This document shows positions 1 through 10,480 of a DNA stretch of 64,000 nucleotides, piece after piece. Source of the DNA: Acanthochromis polyacanthus. Taxonomy: Eukaryota > Chordata > Actinopteri > Pomacentridae. Within the stretch, counting starts at the first letter, position 1; each line of letters starts with the position of its first letter. The stretch covers positions 11,234,534 to 11,298,533 of the forward strand of contig NC_067119.1 of NCBI RefSeq assembly GCF_021347895.1. Reading direction: 5' to 3'. The notes beneath the pieces were generated by a model. That model saw only the letters and a list, made by a program, of their open reading frames with translations. It ran no database searches and was not told the DNA's origin. The position numbers and the translations under genes are program-made.

Positions 1-119
1 AGCAGGACTGAACATGTTTACAGTCAAAGAGGCACAGTAAACAATTTAGTCTTTCTTGGTAATTTCGCAGATTAGTGACAACTGAGATGATATTTGACAG
101 AATTTATCCATTCAAATTG

Positions 120-290
120 AACCAAAACATAAAATTACACATAATTAGGGGTGTGGCCACTTCATAGCATAGCCCAGAGGTGTTTGCATGGCTCCACTAC
201 TCATGCTCCACTCATTTTTAGATTTGCCAGGAAACAGGAGGTGTCAGGCGATGCCAAGATGGCGACAGCAGCTGGAAACATCACATTGAG
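120..290. repeat. Probable fragment of a dispersed fish repeat
   Basis: The phrases 'ggggtgtggccact', 'ctccactcatttttagattt' and 'gatgccaagatggcgacagc' resemble the end of a dispersed repeat I remember from many fish introns. A longer relative may lie at about 44690-45170, which also has a 'gtgtggc' block followed by a 'catggcaaac' block. The assignment rests on memory of the family and weak internal similarity only. No boundaries or target duplications were found. Confidence 0.3.
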
Positions 291-756
291 CATCGAAGGC
301 ACAATATGAGAAACCTGTTGATGACATCATGGCAGATTCATTGAGACATCTGGAAATGGCCTTCATGATTATGATGTATACAGTCATAACTGAAATGAAA
401 ATATAGGACATTTTCCACAGTTTGCCTCTCAAGTTGCCTGTCCAAAGATGTGGACGTTTGTGGAAGTAAAATCACCCATGAGTTCTTGGGTTGTCATTTA
501 TCATCTGTTCTTTCATTTTCTACGTGTGTGTCTTTGTTGTTGGGGAACACATTTCTGTTAGTAAAGTAACTTTCATGTAGCTCAGCTTAATTGTGGAAGA
601 GTTACCGAAGAGGTCAGAAAGGTTACGGTTTGAGGCCAACAGGAGAAGATACAAGGTTTTTGTCGTAGGAAAGATGGAGGTTTAAACTTGCAACTGATTT
701 ACAATGAGTCAATACCATTAATGCTGTTACATTTGCACTTCTTCCTTGGGGGAGAG

Positions 757-1122
757 CAGCCTGTCCTCAAACCAAAAACGACCACATAGGTCGTCTGTAC
801 ACGCCTGTATTACGACCGAGTGTTACGTTTTGACTATGCGACCTCTGGCGGTTGAGTAAATATCGACACTCTGGTGTCGCAGGAGAAACGTCACCATGAA
901 ACAAACTTTTATCTAACACTATCCCTATCTCTTTCCCTCACCCTAACCCTAACCATAACCCTAAACCCGTGCTAGGAAAGTGAGGAAAAAGCTGTTTCTC
1001 GAATTAAATCCCGTAATGTGCTCCTTTTCCCCGTAGGGGCGCTAACGTAAAGACGCTCTCATGGGTCGTATTCCGGTGCACGTTACAAACGACCGATGTG
1101 GTCGTATGAATTTGAGGACATG
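757..1122. mobile_element. Non-autonomous DNA transposon with diverged terminal inverted repeats
   Basis: The left end (about 762-805) and the reverse complement of the right end (about 1079-1120) share 'tgtcctcaaa', followed by a diverged stretch containing 'acgaccacat' and 'ggtcgt'. Within each arm 'acgacc' and 'ggtcgt' form a small palindrome. The flanks carry a near-identical direct repeat, ttgggggagag at 746-756 and ttggggagag at 1123-1132, which would be a 10-11 bp target duplication with one indel. No transposase is encoded. A duplication of that length would fit a Mutator-like element, but the exact ends are uncertain by several bases. Confidence 0.5.
931..967. repeat. Short telomere-like (CCCTAA) tract
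   Basis: Several consecutive 'ccctaa' or near-'ccctaa' hexamers occur here inside the element at 757-1122. This is an interstitial telomere-like repeat, far too short to suggest a true telomere. Such tracts are common inside fish dispersed repeats. Confidence 0.6.
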
Positions 1123-1254
1123 TTGGGGAGAGAGGAGTTCAGTAGGTCTCTTTTCCATCGCAATGGTGTACTTTCATTCTTCATACTTTAAATGAAAAAT
1201 CATACATTCACGGACAACCCAGAAGTGTGTTTGATGTCTTATTTAATCGTAGAA

Positions 1255-1345
1255 CCCGGGGGCATAAAATATCCCCAACGCATTCAGGCTTCAGTGTCTT
1301 GCTCAAGGACATTTCAACCTGTGTATAAGAGGAGCTGGAGACTGG
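1255..1345. repeat. Fragment of a common fish retroposon
   Basis: The order of the phrases 'gcattcaggcttcagtgtct', 'tgctcaaggacatttcaacc' and 'aggagctggagactgga' matches a dispersed fish retroposon that I know from memory (its consensus contains 'tcttgctcaaggacacttcg'). Only about 90 bp survive here, and neither an A-rich tail nor a target duplication was identified. Confidence 0.45.
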
Positions 1346-2167
1346 ACTACTGGCTCCAGTAGCTTGTTCACATTAAAATGCAGAAAATAAATGTAGTAGG
1401 TGGCAAGGATAAAATGTGTACACATAGCTGGATGACTTGCATGAAATATATAAACAACTAAATTCCTAAAAGTCACTGCTGAAACCTTTGAAAGTCACAA
1501 GAGAGCCTCAACTGATGTTCGCAGACTGCATGCCAAAGTGCCACACCCTATCTCCTGACTGTTCCGTAGTTTTCAATCAGCACTGCAAACTCAGTAACTC
1601 CCTCCCCACCATTTCGTTTTGCCATGATGTATAGAGTCTAGTCTTATCCTCCTCTTCGCCTCCCTTTCTCCTCCCCTGCCCCCTGTCAATAGCAGAGACT
1701 TCTGGAAAGAAGAGGAGGGAGGACAAGTGAGAAAAGCAAGGAGGGCAAGTAGAGTAGAGCAGAAAGATAGTGTGAAAAACAAAACAGGAAGGCAGATGGA
1801 TGAAGCAGCCAAAAAGTTAAATGAAACAGTCAGAGCTCAGGGTCAGCACCTGAAGAACTGGTGCTGTTGTGTCTTGATCAGATTCATAAAAATACTTTAT
1901 AGATTGTCTGAAACCACTCAGACACTCGGTGTCGCTTCCTCTGCATTTCAATTCTGTGTGGGCTGAAGTCGTTAAATAGTCTTTTCTATTCGCTATTGTT
2001 TACTGGTTGCTAAACACTTTTAACTCTGACTGTGTGTCCATTCTCACAAAGCTGAGAAAAGTAAACTTTGAGAACTGTTGACAGTAATCTTCTTTCAATA
2101 TAAATGATACATATACTGCAGCCCATACACTTTAAGAAGCAGCTATATGCAGACAGAATAAATGAGC

Positions 2168-2217
<50 letters not shown>
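2168..2217. repeat. Compound GT/AT/AC microsatellite
   Basis: About ten GT units run directly into about ten AT units and then four AC units. The array is nearly its own reverse complement, so it could form a cruciform. No flanking duplicated sequence was found. Confidence 0.95.
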
Positions 2218-4300
2218 TGATGGGTTGTTGTAAAGTCAACAACTTTTGATTGCAACAGTCATATGCAAAGGTTTGGCTATTCTTAAACAAATTACATACT
2301 CTGTTGATATTTGAGGTATAAAAAGTTACACAACTGCTGCAATAACCACGCACATACAGCAAATCTGCAAATCTATGAAATAAAACAGTAATTGCAGAGC
2401 GTACAAAAATTTGGACACCAAAGTAAAGTCTGAGAATTTCATAAACTTATTAAGGGACTAGTGGGGACAGGTCAAGTCCCAAACTGTCATTGAAGTTTAT
2501 CAGCTGATGACAAATCCAGAACTTAATAAATTGGACACTTCAAACATACTTGCACTCAACAATTACTGGCTTCTGTGTAAAAGTATGCAATAACAACATC
2601 CTGATTGGTCAAACCATTGCACTTGCCATAATTAGTTTGTTTGTTTATCCTTTAAATTTAAAAAAAAGTAACAATGCCTTACCATTTGAAGAAAAACAAT
2701 GAGTTAATGGTTGTTTGTTGCGGGAATATACAGGTTTATATTATTTTATAAATTAACCAATTTAAAAACTCACTGTAAACCAGATTCTTTTTCATTTGGG
2801 TGTGACATTTTTCCTTACTAGTCATACTTATTAAAACAAAAATGCCATATCAAAGTTCATCCAAAGCTACCATGAGACTCCAGCAGTCGGATTTAAACCT
2901 GGCCCATACTACAGGCGCTTTAAAATCCTCAAAGGTTTTGAAATCAAGTTGCATCACACACATAAGGAGAAACTTCACAGCTATTCTTCTAATTTCTGAC
3001 ATGCACACACTTCAACATTTAAAAAAATAACTTCACATCAAACATTACTAGATATTATTGAAATTATCATGCCAGAGAGAGCAATCAGGGATCAGTGCGT
3101 CACCTCACAGGATCTTATGATTATGAAGATCCAAATAAAACTCAGAGTGTGATGCAACAACTTGCTGTGATGCTAATGACACTATGAGACAATGACAAAA
3201 GCAGAAGACTAAACAAAAAAGATGCAGTAAAAACAACTATCAATTTTAATATCTGTTGCTAGCATTATCCTCCAGAACTAGAATGGTGATCAATCTTTGA
3301 ACAGTTTGAGAGATTTAAGAGTGAGTCTTTAAACCCCTCACATTACCAAATAATCTGAGCTGAACATCCGTGCAGACCAAAGTCCCAGACCAGATTTCTT
3401 GTCAAGAGAGGTCAAACTGAGGTAAATCAGCGGAAATTCCTGTAGCGTGAGCCCGGATTTACCCAAATCCAAGGGGTAATGTGCAAAGTTCCAGTCTTTG
3501 AAATTCTTCGTGTTTTGAGCTGTGACTGAAAGCTGAGAAAAAGCCGTTAAGTAGGCTGCTGAATTATGTCTTCACATTGAAATTGGGTGACACGACCCCT
3601 GTATGTGAAAGACAATGCACCCAGTGATAATCAGCACAAAAGATTATCACCTGACTCTTAGTATTCCAACATGTTGCAGGCAATTTTGGGGGGAGGGTTC
3701 ATGCCTTGCACCTGTGTGTCAGCTCATTTAAAAGTAAAAACAGAATGGGTATTGACTCACATGTGCCAGATGACCAGAAACACAACTCAGAATAACTATT
3801 GAAGTTTTGCTGCTATCCTCTTAAGCCTTGTGGATGCACATATGTACAGCAGTAAACTGAGTGGACACAAAATTGTTGTCAATGTACTACTTTTCTCATT
3901 TGATAGAGTCCACTCAGAGGATTCCATTCCATACATGTGCAGTAGTCCGCATCACTAAATTCTGGAAATGCACATTACTGGCCTTGACACAAATTTTGGG
4001 CTGCATGCAGACATACAGGGGGTTCTGCACAAACTCTCAAAGACTTCAAGGATTTAGTGGAAGAAGAATAAGCACTTGCAGGGAGTCACATCTGGTGAAT
4101 AGGGCAGGTGGAGAGCAACTACTGTGATGATGCAGCCAAAATCCTTGAGCGTTTTGAACACATGGTAAGAAATCGTCAACGAAAATACCAAAGAAAATAA
4201 GAGTGTTCACAACATGGCCAAGGAGACTACTTCCAAAGCATATAGTGGCTCAGTCGCAGAATTTTTTTGATTGCATCTCTTATCTGTAAATAGTTAAGTA

Positions 4301-5059
4301 TGGAATAAATTTCCTATCATAATTCAAGAGCATTTTAAATTGATTTGAGGGCAGCATTCATCGATTTCATTCTCAGATTTCGTGATATTGTCTCTCAGAA
4401 CTCTGCTCTCGTGCTCAAATTTGCTCTGCGCGTGCTCAAACTATGTCCTCGCACTCGGTTATGACTCAAACGCTTCCTCTTGCTTGTTTTCTCCACCAGC
4501 ACACCTCAAAGAGCAGTGTTCGATGCTGCTATTATTATACAATATAGCCATTTTAATGAGAAGCTTGGACGCGGTTGTATGTACTGAATGATATTTTATT
4601 CCAACAGTGGTCAAAAAAATAAAAGAAATCACATTTATTACAGCCCCGGAGGTAGGGAGTGGATAAAACCTGTTGAAAGGGTGCCTGCCCATTTGCGACG
4701 CTCCTCGGAAAAACAGCGAACGCACCCGTATACAAACAGGGATAATGTGATTGGTCAAAGCCAGCTGGCCTTCTATTGATAGACAGCGTTGATACACAAA
4801 AAATCCCAGAGCAGAGCAGAGATCCGTGAGCAGAAGTTCCATGAGAGCAAGAGGAAGAGTGTGAGTTTGAGCGCAAGAAATCTGCGCGAGCAGCATCGCA
4901 ACCGAGTGCGAGGACACAGTTTGAGCACGCGCAGAGCAAATTTGAGCGCGAGAGCAGAGTTCTGAGAGACAATATCACGAAATCTGAGAATGAAATCGAT
5001 AAATGCTGCCCTCAAATCAATTTAAAATGCTCTTGAATTATGATAGGAAATTTGTTCCA
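4301..5059. mobile_element. 759-bp long-TIR element, Mutator-like MITE candidate
   Basis: Bases 4301-4460 are the near-perfect reverse complement of 4900-5059, which gives 160-bp terminal inverted repeats beginning tggaa(t/c)aaatttcc. The element is flanked by tagttaagta (4291-4300) and tagttaagca (5060-5069), a 10-bp target duplication with one mismatch. A 9-11 bp duplication with long TIRs is characteristic of Mutator-like elements (family knowledge). The central 440 bp encodes no recognisable transposase. The arms contain repeated 'gctcaaa' and 'tgctct' words, so subterminal binding-site repeats are likely. The low divergence between the arms suggests a comparatively recent insertion. A hAT origin (8-bp duplication, tagttaag) is the alternative. 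Confidence 0.8.
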
Positions 5060-5208
5060 TAGTTAAGCATATGAAAAAAAATGTCACATCAACTTAAAAG
5101 GTTGTCTAATGACAGCAATCGCTTTACAACTTGTTCCTGCAGCCCCCAAGTGGTTTGTCATTTGAAGAGCAAAAATCTATTGATTATCTCCAATTCTGAG
5201 TCATTCTA

Positions 5209-5500
5209 ATGCCATCAAATTCTTCCTATAAGCACCTCCACACAGTACAGCACTTCATTCCAACAGTCGTATCTTCCATAAAATCATCTCAACCTGTTAT
5301 CTCTCCATGCTTCTCTTCAACCCAATGTCTTGACTTCCATCTTGCCTGCCTCAACTTTCTGCATTTAATTCCTATCAACGCCTACTCTTTCCTCTCATCC
5401 TCCTCACTCTTTCCACTCCCATGTTCCTATCAAACTCCCTCTCTTCTTGTTTTCTTGCTCCATTGCACCTACCCCCATCTTTTTTCCCCTCTCACCCATT
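5209..5500. repeat. Pyrimidine-rich low-complexity tract
   Basis: The + strand is dominated by C and T for nearly 300 bases, with many 'ctc', 'ttcc' and 'catct' words and no clear repeat unit. Open frames crossing it are Ser/Leu/Pro-rich artefacts of the composition. No gene is proposed. Confidence 0.6.
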
Positions 5501-7098
5501 AGACTATCTGTCTAAAGCTCTTATGCAACTCCACATTGAACTCTATAGGTGTCTTCTACTTTCATCCCTTCTAAGTCTCTGTCGCAGAATCCGTTTAATC
5601 CTTTATGCTGTCTGTGTCTCACTGCTATCTGATTGCTATAGGCACATCTACCAAAATGGCGGTTTGTATCTCGTGCCGCGTGTCTAACTGTTTGAACGGA
5701 TTGTTTGTTGGATAACTGTGTGGTTGAGTGAAGATGTGGATGGGTAGACTGTTTGCATGGATGACTGGATAGCTGACAAACTGACTGACAGGATGGCTCG
5801 GAAGCTGATGGCTGGATAGCTGTCTATCCGTGTGGTTCACTGCATGTGTGCATCTGCAGGATTGCTGACTAAACACAGATGTGCATAAGCGCGTGTGTGG
5901 GGGGATACGTGTGCATATCACGTTTAATCTGATGCTAGCATGTCTATCCGCATGCTGGTTCTTCTATCCAATTTGATTTTCTCCCGAATTCCTTCTCCAA
6001 CTTCCTCCCTGCTTCCCTCTACGAGTGGAGGAGGAGAGAAGAGGAGGGTGGCATGTTTATATATTGCAAATGTGTGTATCCCTATGCATACAGTGTATTT
6101 ATTCAGATTTTTTTTTTTTGTTTATTTTCCATTCTACTGTTCTCTTCATTGAAGCCCATCAGTTTCTGTAAATATTTTGGCGACGGGTCTCCTCCAATGC
6201 CACCCACTGCTGATCATATTATGACAGATTCTGGGAACAAAAACACACAAACAGCACATGGCATCGCACCCCGTAGTTTAAATTCTTAAAGCACCATTGG
6301 GATCTTGGCAGCTTAGGCTCATCTATCTGCTAAAACTGACATTGCATGTGAAAAAGAAAAGTGAGTTTGGGAACATAAAAGTTTGCGGCACACGTCAGTC
6401 ACACGTACGCTGAGCTGACAGGTGGCCTGGAAGTTAGGAATGTTTACACCCAGAAACTGGGAGATGCAGCTTTAATGCAAGTGCAAATTGGCAGCAAAAG
6501 TCAAATGTGTTTCCTGATCATGTTTTTCTGTAAAGTATTTACATAGAGGAAGTAAAAGAATTAGAGTAAACGCATTCCTTTCCAACTACACAGTTACAGA
6601 AGCAGTTACTCTGCTTTCATTTTAACACTTGTCCTGTAAATCTGTAGTTTAAACAAAAAACAAAACTGAAATCTGATTTTAATTTGATATGACGATAACA
6701 ATATGGCTACAAAATAAAGGTCATATAAGGCCCCTAATTCCAGAATTTTTCAAATTTTCACATAGTATAAATCTTGGTTGTAACAAAACAAGACAATCCT
6801 GACTGTTTTCTTGTTTTATCCTCGAACTAACATAGAAACAAAAAGAGCAACATTCAGCAACATCAGTACTGGACACACTGTGAGTTTAAAAAGTGGTGTC
6901 TGGCAACTGTAGGATAATGAGTGTTTTACCATCATTTGAAATGAGCTTTCAAATGATGTACAATGACTTTAAAACATGCTGTTCAGTGCAACACTGTTCT
7001 CTTTTACTGTCTGGATTCTCATTTTCAGTGGTTACCTCCACATTCAATTTGTATTGTGCTGTACCCCCTCCCATGTCTTCTACCTAACCCCGCTGTCC

Positions 7099-7315
7099 CC
7101 TGGAATACTCATTATACAGACCATTCTCTGTGATCCAATCCACCTCTGATGCTTTCCTCTATTCTCCACTGGAATCGTTCTGTTCATCCCTCCCTCCCTC
7201 CCTCTCTCCATCCCTCCCACATGCCACCTCCATGCTGGAGGACTCATTATGCAGACCATCTATCCCTCTGTCTCTCTTATCACTCTCCACTGGAGTACTC
7301 ATTACTGTTTCTGTG
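7099..7315. repeat. Degenerate direct repeats in a pyrimidine-rich tract
   Basis: Related segments containing 'actcattatacagacca' (about 7107), 'actcattatgcagacca' (about 7240) and 'tactcattactg' (about 7296) each follow 'ctgga'. They alternate with (CCCT)n sequence. This looks like an old local duplication inside low-complexity DNA rather than a transposon, since no terminal repeats were seen. Confidence 0.5.
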
Positions 7316-8170
7316 TCCCTCACTCCGCTTTCTCTCACTCTCCCTTCGTTTGTATCTTAATGTTGGTGTAATAACATCCACGCAGAGGGACAGGCATGTA
7401 GTGTGCACTGCGGTTTCTGTTCCAAAACCTAGTTTGTCTGTGCTTTGCTCCAAGTTCACATTTGGTGCGTAGTGATGTTTAAAATGTCTACAGGGTATTG
7501 CATATTGTATTAACGTAGTTGCATGTATATTAACATTAGAAGTGACTTCAAAGTTGAACTGCAAATGCACCTCCAGTTGCCAAGCACGATCATGGAGGCT
7601 GCACTCTGCATGTCCGAAAACAGCGAGTGGTCCTGCCGGAACTGACAATAAAAGAAGAAGCTTCCAAGAAGAAGAGGAGCCAAGAACACAGGCCTGGTGG
7701 TGCATTGTGGGTCTATCAAAGTGAGGCTTTTCCTGCCAGCGCACGTGCAGGGACTTCATGTTTCTTGGTATCACAAGACTGCACATGAAGAAAGCCATTA
7801 GGGAGCTGTGATGAAGAGGAGTGACCACTCACACACCTTAGATTCAAAGTCACCCCCTCCTGGGTGGCCTCGAGATGGAGGTGTGATGCTGAAATGTCCT
7901 CGGCATCTACTGACCCCCAGTTGCTCCACCAGTGATGTGATGAAAGAAACAGAAGAGAAGCAACATGACTTGTGGACGTGTAAACCCATTTTGTTATTTA
8001 CAATTCTAACATCAGAGGAAAATGTTGGCATCGTGTCCTCCTCTTCAATGACATTTCCCTCCATTGAAATAAAACACAAGCCTTAATTCAGCTTCTACCG
8101 TCTTCCTTTTCTTTTCTACATGGTGACTTTACACACTTCATTAACACTCTGTTTGGTGCATCCTCTCTGA

Positions 8171-8200
8171 CCTGAAGTAATTAACTTGAATTACTTCAGG
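8171..8200. other. Perfect 12-bp stem palindrome
   Basis: cctgaagtaatt is followed by a 6-base spacer and then its exact reverse complement, aattacttcagg. It could form a hairpin or bind a dimeric homeodomain protein through the two TAATT cores. No U-run or other terminator context is present. It may be only the fossil centre of a MITE. Confidence 0.6.
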
Positions 8201-9994
8201 CATTTACTTCCTGCTGGCAGAGATCAAGCATAGTGACTTTGCATCAAGCAAGCAGTAAATTTGTTGGACTCAGACCTTTTTGTCTCTTTTACCACTCACT
8301 GTTTTTGTTACACGTTTGAAAATGTTGTGGCTTCCAGCGACATTGTTAACTGCTGTAAAAACTACTATGAATTGGGGAGAGATGTGATTCAAGAGGGAAA
8401 TCAAAAGTGAGAAAACGTGAAGGGAATTGAAATCCTCAACACTCTGTTTGTGTTTTTTGGAACAAAACAGTTTCGATGACAGTTTGTCATCAACGGACAA
8501 AGATGATGTCCCTATTTAATATCTGATCTTAGATCTGTTCAGTTAACAATTTCAATGCCACAAGAAATCATGCCTTGATTTGGCAGCTTTCTGTCATTTG
8601 AGTGACTTGATGCTTTCAATGTCAGAAATCCTCAAATTGCTGCCTCTTTAAACTTCCAACAACTTGAACGGCTTTATTTTAAAATGTTACACTGGGAATC
8701 ACACCACAGCAGCCAAAATAATAAACAATCAAGCGAGTCTGTCCAGTTAGGTCTGACAGAGAAGCGTAACAACGATCTTTAACACTCACGGTCAGCGAGG
8801 AAAACACTAAAACACTGCCTGCTGCTTTTGTATAGGTTCACTGTACAAGATCTGTGAGTGCACGTATGTGTGTGCATGAGCGAGTGGGTGTGTGTAACGT
8901 ATCTACACAGATCATGTTCCATGGGCAGATAAAGATGAGTCCTTCCACGAGGTTGTTCAGCAACTAATCACAAGATGACTACTTAAATTAATTAGCTGAC
9001 TGTACAGCACACATAATAAATACTAATTAGGAGAAATGGCAGAGACAGGAGAGACAGAGAGCACAATAGGCAAAGAGAATTATGAGAAATGAGTGGGAAA
9101 CAGTGATAATAAGACAAAGGTAAGACCAAAAGTCACATTCAGATGAAGTATGGACAGAAAAAGGAAGGAGATGGAGGCTAACTTCCTTTCTTTGCTTCTC
9201 TCTTATCTCTTCCAGCCTCTCTTTTTCTTTTCTCTGCACCCACTCATTTCCCCTCCTTCTCTTTCACCTCTCAATTTTCTCTTTTCTTTCCCCCTCTCAT
9301 TCTCTGAGCGATACTGGCAAACAAAAAGCTTTGCAGGCCCAGGAGCTCCGTGGCTTTCCTCTATAGGGGTTGGAATAGAAGACAGTATTGAGACTACCTT
9401 CAGAAGCAAAGCACATAAAAGGGGATCAAACCACGTACCACACGCTACTTTAAAAGACTCGCAGTGTGTGTGAGAAAGCGAGTGTGTTTGAATGTGTGTA
9501 AGCTGGAACAGTTTTTTTGTTAAGTACTGCTAAGATTAGAACTGAGGGGGGTTTACGGCGAAGAAGAAAAGACGGCAGAAAATAGACTAAAGACCAGAGG
9601 CTGCACTGATGCCTTTGTTTTTCCAACAAGCTACTCAACCAACAAATGTGTTTAACATCCAGTTTCAGTGTTTCATCCAAGTCCTATCCATGGCCCAAAA
9701 CGGAAATTGTAGAACTCCCTCTTTACATATTCATCCAGCATCTTAGCCAGTTTTGGAACAATTTTCTCAATTCTACATGGTGCGTTAGATAGAATGCACT
9801 GTGGGGCATTTATTCACGTCTCAAAATAGAGTCTGCAAACAGTGTAGAAGGTATAGAAAGTAGAAGAAAGGCCGACAGGAAAAGATGTACAGTAAAAATG
9901 CAGATGAAGGAATAGAGGGAGGATTAAAAAAAGCAAAAGCAAGAAAAAAAAAAAAACTCTCCCAAAACAAGACAGGCGAGTAGAAGTGGGGATT

Positions 9995-10135
9995 TTGCTA
10001 TGAATAATAGCCCATTCATCAGTGCTAATTTGCTAGGCTAATGTTCTCGCTGAGCTTAATGGGGAGATTAGTCTGGCAAATTAGCACTGATAAACGAGCA
10101 AACATGAAGCACGGTGGTCAATCATGAAGCCAGCC
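9995..10135. promoter_or_regulatory. Candidate conserved noncoding element with a palindromic TAAT core
   Basis: Two arms, 'catcagtgctaatttgct' (about 10017-10034) and the inverted copy 'ggcaaattagcactgata' (about 10075-10092), face each other across about 40 bp. The intervening and flanking sequence is rich in homeodomain-type TAAT/ATTA cores and is free of simple repeats, unlike its surroundings. Candidate enhancer status is inferred from base composition and symmetry alone; cross-species conservation could not be tested here. A MITE is the main alternative, but no target duplication is evident. Confidence 0.35.
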
Positions 10136-10386
10136 ATGTATTCGTATCATAGCCCTGCAACGGGAAGCATCTGTTCTAAATGCGGTTTTAGTTCAAGTTC
10201 AGCAATTAACTGCCCCTCGTGACCAAACCGCCTTGAAATAAATTTGCGGTATAATCACAATAAATAGAGATGCAAACAAGAGCAGATACCGAAATGATCA
10301 ACATTAAATAGAGAGTGGTGCAATAATATAATGAGGTGATGGTTTTACTTTCATATAATCAAAACTGTAAATTAGAGAGTAAATGA

Positions 10387-10480
10387 GGGATCAACCGATA
10401 TTGGGTTGTCTGGTCCAATACCGATAATTGGTAAGCAGGAAAGTCAGATAACCGATATTTGGAGAACCCGTCATTCGTAA
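10387..10480. repeat. Dispersed 'ccgatatt' repeat fragment
   Basis: The words 'aaccgatattgggttg', 'aataccgataattggt' and 'ataaccgatatttgg' recur within 80 bases. They resemble the terminal region of the dispersed repeat whose longer copies are at about 20890-21400 and 61815-62932. Only an end fragment appears to survive. Confidence 0.4.

Noticed and set aside
931..967. Telomeric sequence suggesting a chromosome end
   Set aside because: Only a few imperfect hexamers inside a transposon-like element; the rest of the window is ordinary intronic DNA.
2395..2560. Words 'acaaaaatttggacaccaaa' and 'aataaattggacacttcaaa', considered as Tc1-like ends
   Set aside because: They lie in the same rather than inverted orientation and lack TA-flanked borders.
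7510..8086. Cluster of overlapping open frames near 7.5-8.1 kb that might be an exon or retrocopy
   Set aside because: None shows a domain; no poly(A), target duplication or splice-bounded frame could be established.
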